Source of the DNA: Nocardioides ginsengisegetis
Lineage (GTDB): Bacteria > Actinomycetota > Actinomycetes > Propionibacteriales > Nocardioidaceae
Length of the DNA stretch: 64,000 nucleotides
Assembly (NCBI RefSeq): GCF_014138045.1
Contig: NZ_JACGXA010000001.1
Coordinates: 927,501 to 991,500, forward strand
Reading direction: 5' to 3'
A model generated the notes under the pieces. The model had not been told where the DNA came from. It made no database searches and saw nothing but the letters and a program-made list of their open reading frames with translations. Positions within the stretch are counted from its first letter, which is position 1; every line of letters begins with the position of its first letter. Both the position numbers and the translations under genes were made by a program. Below are positions 61,860-64,000 of this stretch, piece after piece.

Positions 61860-62177
61860 ATGGTGGCGAGCAGATCTGCTCGTGAGCGGAAGGCGGCCGC
61901 CGAGGCCGGTCCGCTGGCGTCGGTGTCGATCGACCTGGACGGCGACCAGCAGTTCGTCTACAAGATCAGCTGCACGACGTGCCGCGCGAAGGGCCACCGG
62001 AAGTGGTCGGCCTACCGCCCCGGCGGCGACAACGGCTTCATGGCCGCGATGGACCGGTGGACCTTCCACCTCACCGAGAAGCACCCGGACGCGGAGGCTC
62101 CGTGCCTGGCGTTCCTGCCCGCGGCGCAGCAGCGCCTGCACGAGCGGCGGCAGGCGCAGGGCGGTGCCGACGGCTGA
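61860..62177 (+). CDS. Small Cys/His protein, possibly zinc-binding
   Basis: A 105-residue soluble protein. A central segment SCTTCRAKGHRKWS (Cys-x2-Cys) and a later FHLTEKHPDAEAPC (two His and a Cys) could together bind zinc. No recognised family. ATG at 61860; a GTG four codons upstream is also possible. It is convergent with the 51-residue gene at 62190, which has a similar Cys/His pattern. Confidence 0.5.
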   Translation: MVASRSARERKAAAEAGPLASVSIDLDGDQQFVYKISCTTCRAKGHRKWSAYRPGGDNGFMAAMDRWTFHLTEKHPDAEAPCLAFLPAAQQRLHERRQAQGGADG

Positions 62178-62189
62178 GCGAGCCGGACT

Positions 62190-62345
62190 TCAGCGCGCTC
62201 CGGCCGCCTCGCGGCGCTTGTTCTCCTTGTCGACGGCGACGGCGATGTCGTGGACCAGGCGCGAGTGCCACCGCTCGTGCGTGGCCAGGTCGTCGGTCAG
62301 GGCGTGGCAGTCGGGGCAGGCCATCGGCTGTGCGGACGCTTCCAT
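62190..62345 (-). CDS. Small protein with Cys-x2-Cys and His motif (51 aa)
   Basis: A 51-residue protein (MEASAQPMACPDCHALTDD...) with CPDC followed by two further His (THERWH), a likely zinc knuckle, and a basic C-terminal helix. A textbook Shine-Dalgarno GGAGGTGA lies 5 bases before the ATG, which makes it a real gene despite its size. No known family. It ends 13 bases from the end of the convergent 61860 gene. Confidence 0.6.
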   Translation of the reverse strand: MEASAQPMACPDCHALTDDLATHERWHSRLVHDIAVAVDKENKRREAAGAR

Positions 62346-62421
62346 GTGCTCACCTCCAGCAGGACGTCATCCCACGGTGGCACGACCTCGACGGGGCGTC
62401 CATGACCCGGTCAGCCCTGCC

Positions 62422-62937
62422 TCAGGCGCCCGGGGGACGGGTGAGGTGGAAGCGCTCGATGATGTCGTCCAGCCAGGGGACCCGAGCGAGGACCAGCCCG
62501 TACTTCTCGGCCAGCGCGCCGAGCTCCTGGGGGTCGGGCGGTCCGGACGCCACCAGGCCGCCGACCGCCCAGAAGAAGTGCTCGAAGCCGGCGGGGCTGA
62601 TCACCTCGATCATCCGCGCCGGTTCGGAGCCGGCGTTCCACATGGTGTGTGCCTCGCCCCGGGGCTTGGTGATGTAGCCACCGGCCCCGAGCACGACCTC
62701 GCGGTCGCCGGACCGGAACCCGATCTCCCCTGCGGTCACGATGGAGTACTCGTCCTCGAGGGTGTGGATGTGGGGCGGCACGCACGCGCCGACAGGGAAG
62801 GGGTGCTCGACGATCGAGACCTGCCCGTTGGTCTGCTCGCCGAACAGCTTGAACACGACGCCGATGGTGCCGAGGTCGCGCTCCTCACCTTCTCCCGGCT
62901 GCAGGATGGTGAGCTCCGGGGCTGGGGAGGTGGTCAT
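62422..62937 (-). CDS. Cupin-domain protein
   Basis: A 171-residue single-cupin protein. The metal-binding motif 1 is seen as PPHIHTLEDEYSIV (two His and Glu), and motif 2 contains PRGEAHTMWN. It may bind Fe or Mn as a dioxygenase or isomerase, or a small-molecule ligand. It is divergent from the TetR gene 79 bases away and is therefore the likely target of that regulator. Confidence 0.82.
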   Translation of the reverse strand: MTTSPAPELTILQPGEGEERDLGTIGVVFKLFGEQTNGQVSIVEHPFPVGACVPPHIHTLEDEYSIVTAGEIGFRSGDREVVLGAGGYITKPRGEAHTMWNAGSEPARMIEVISPAGFEHFFWAVGGLVASGPPDPQELGALAEKYGLVLARVPWLDDIIERFHLTRPPGA

Positions 62938-63016
62938 GGTGACGACTCCTGTCGGAAGTTGGAAGTACAGTGGTGTTCTCTCAAAGATTCACCCGGGCGA
63001 GGACGGTGTCAACGAT

Positions 63017-63664
63017 TTGAGCGAACATTTGCGTTCGACCGAAAGGCGTGTCTACCGCAAGACGAAGCGCAGCGAGGACGAGGCGAGGACCGCGGCGCGC
63101 ATCGTCGATGCGGCCGAGACCCTGCACGGCACGCTCGGCCCGTCGCGGACGACCATCGCGGCCATCGCCGCGACCGCAGGCGTGACCCGGGCGACGGTCT
63201 ATCGACACTTCCCCGACGAGGAGACGCTCTTCCTGGCCTGCTCGGGGCAGTGGCTGGCCCGGCAGCGGCTCCCCGACCCCGAGGTCTGGAGTCGGCACGC
63301 GGACCCCGTGCTGCGGCTGCGGGCCGGACTGACGGACCTCTACCGCTACTACCGTGACGGCCACCAGATGCTGGCCCACATCCATCGGGACGCCGAGGTG
63401 GTCCCCACCCGCCTCGTCGAGCGTCGCCGCGCGGCTGAGGAGCAGTGGCTCGCCTGCCTGCTCCAGCCCTGGCCCGGACGAGCCGGCAAGATCCTGCGCG
63501 CCGCGACCGCGCACGCGGCATCGTTCACGACCTGGCAGTCGCTCTGCCTCGCCCAGGGACTCTCCAACCGCGCTGCCGTCGACCTGATGGTGACGATGGT
63601 GGCCGGTCAGGCGGGGTCGGCCGGGCGGACCTCCACGACCGCGGCCGGGTCGATCGGGCCGTAG
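63017..63664 (+). CDS. TetR-family regulator beside the cupin gene
   Basis: A roughly 215-residue TetR protein. The helix-turn-helix TTIAAIAATAGVTRATVYRHFPDEETLF is clear (about residues 47-74). The start is uncertain: TTG at 63017 is assumed, since no ATG or GTG in frame precedes the domain closely; TTG at 63029 is possible. TACAGT at 62966-62971 is a candidate -10. A short inverted repeat CGAAC/GTTCG lies across the start region. Its 3' end overlaps the convergent DUF952 gene by 58 bases. Confidence 0.8.
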   Translation: MSEHLRSTERRVYRKTKRSEDEARTAARIVDAAETLHGTLGPSRTTIAAIAATAGVTRATVYRHFPDEETLFLACSGQWLARQRLPDPEVWSRHADPVLRLRAGLTDLYRYYRDGHQMLAHIHRDAEVVPTRLVERRRAAEEQWLACLLQPWPGRAGKILRAATAHAASFTTWQSLCLAQGLSNRAAVDLMVTMVAGQAGSAGRTSTTAAGSIGP

Positions 63665-63930
63665 ACGTGCGGGTAGGTCTCGGTCATGCCCGGCGCCGGC
63701 ACCTCCTCGACGACGGGGGAGGAGAGCAGGTCGGTGTCGACCACGAGCAGCACGAGCGGCTCGGTGACGTCGGCGTAGTACCGCTCGTATACGCCGCGCC
63801 ACTGGTCCTCCCGGCTGGCGTGGATGTAGCCCTCCTGCTCGAGGGTGACTCCGCGGGTCGAGGTCGTGTAGGCGCCCGAGGTCTGCGCGGCCTCCCAGTC
63901 GGCGAGGGTGGCGACGTGGTAGATCCGCAT
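63607..63930 (-). CDS. DUF952 family protein
   Basis: A 107-residue protein matching DUF952: MRIYHVATLADWEAAQ, EQEGYIHAS and VYGPIDPAAVVEV. The fold is related to ADP-ribosyl-acceptor (RNA 2'-phosphotransferase-like) proteins, but no function is proven. Its ATG overlaps the stop of the next gene upstream by one base (TGATG), so the two form an operon. Confidence 0.82.
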   Translation of the reverse strand: MRIYHVATLADWEAAQTSGAYTTSTRGVTLEQEGYIHASREDQWRGVYERYYADVTEPLVLLVVDTDLLSSPVVEEVPAPGMTETYPHVYGPIDPAAVVEVRPADPA

Positions 63931-64000
63931 CAGAACAGCCGGTGCTCGGAGTCGTCGATGCCGCGCAGGGCGTCGTAGTCCACGACCGCGCAGGCGATGC
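63930..64000 (-). CDS. C-terminal 22 residues of an unknown protein
   Basis: The gene runs off the window end. Only the end IACAVVDYDALRGIDDSEHRLF and its TGA are visible, directly coupled to the DUF952 gene. Too little is present to name it. Confidence 0.6.
   Translation of the reverse strand, partial: IACAVVDYDALRGIDDSEHRLF

Overview
The window is one stretch of high-GC actinobacterial chromosome, most likely from the family Nocardioidaceae (a Nocardioides-like organism). The family is inferred from gene content and order: a mycothiol-system anti-sigma factor, ribosomal protein bL37, WhiB1, PdtaS, SigF/RsbW, nickel superoxide dismutase, the Kgd-type 2-oxoglutarate dehydrogenase, a deazaflavin-dependent nitroreductase, ethylmalonyl-CoA mutase, and DUF2550 plus a PduO-type adenosyltransferase after the ATP synthase operon. 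I see no prophage, transposase, CRISPR array or integrase. The window is core genome with a few accessory islands of secreted proteins.

Region by region. 0-6.3 kb: the end of rsrA, a tiny bL37 gene, a three-gene minus-strand operon (TPP enzyme, GNAT, FlK-like thioesterase), a DUF2785 protein, the sensor kinase pdtaS, and whiB1 with a CRP-type site. 6.3-8.7 kb: the rsbW-sigF stress-sigma operon and the divergent sodN/sodX pair, with a cluster of small hairpin repeats behind sodN. 8.7-12.2 kb: malic enzyme, a quinone-oxidoreductase-like dehydrogenase, an SDR and a deazaflavin-dependent nitroreductase. 12.2-15.8 kb: a TetR regulator divergent from a ferredoxin reductase/fatty-acid desaturase operon with a near-perfect palindromic operator, followed by two small proteins separated by a DasR-like palindrome. 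15.8-20.4 kb: the kgd operon. 20.4-25.1 kb: a lipoprotein and LCP protein, then two tandem secreted paralogues of unknown function.

25.2-34.1 kb: tRNA-Arg(CCG), then the tightly coupled argS-lysA-hom-thrC-thrB operon, then rho with a long disordered N-terminal insert. 34.1-38.7 kb: a four-gene signalling/glycosyltransferase operon (receiver, HEAT-repeat membrane protein, GT2 synthase, sensor kinase), the best candidate here for an undescribed system. 38.7-42.9 kb: rpmE, prfA, prmC, a threonylcarbamoyladenylate synthase and a WecA-like transferase, leading into the complete ATP synthase operon (43.1-50.8 kb) with its own regulatory leader. 50.9-56.3 kb: DUF2550, an MFS transporter, a cobalamin adenosyltransferase, a STAS protein, B12-dependent ethylmalonyl-CoA mutase and a histidine phosphatase. 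The adenosyltransferase makes the cofactor the mutase needs. 56.2-64 kb: secreted proteins (an alpha/beta hydrolase, a beta-helix protein with a small partner, an exported protein), a D-amino-acid oxidase, two small Cys/His proteins, a cupin/TetR divergent pair and a DUF952 protein.

Two features recur. Many genes have a TANNNT -10 hexamer only 6-7 bases before the start codon, indicating leaderless transcripts. A family of small hairpins with a conserved 10-11 base loop appears six times, three of them inside coding sequences.
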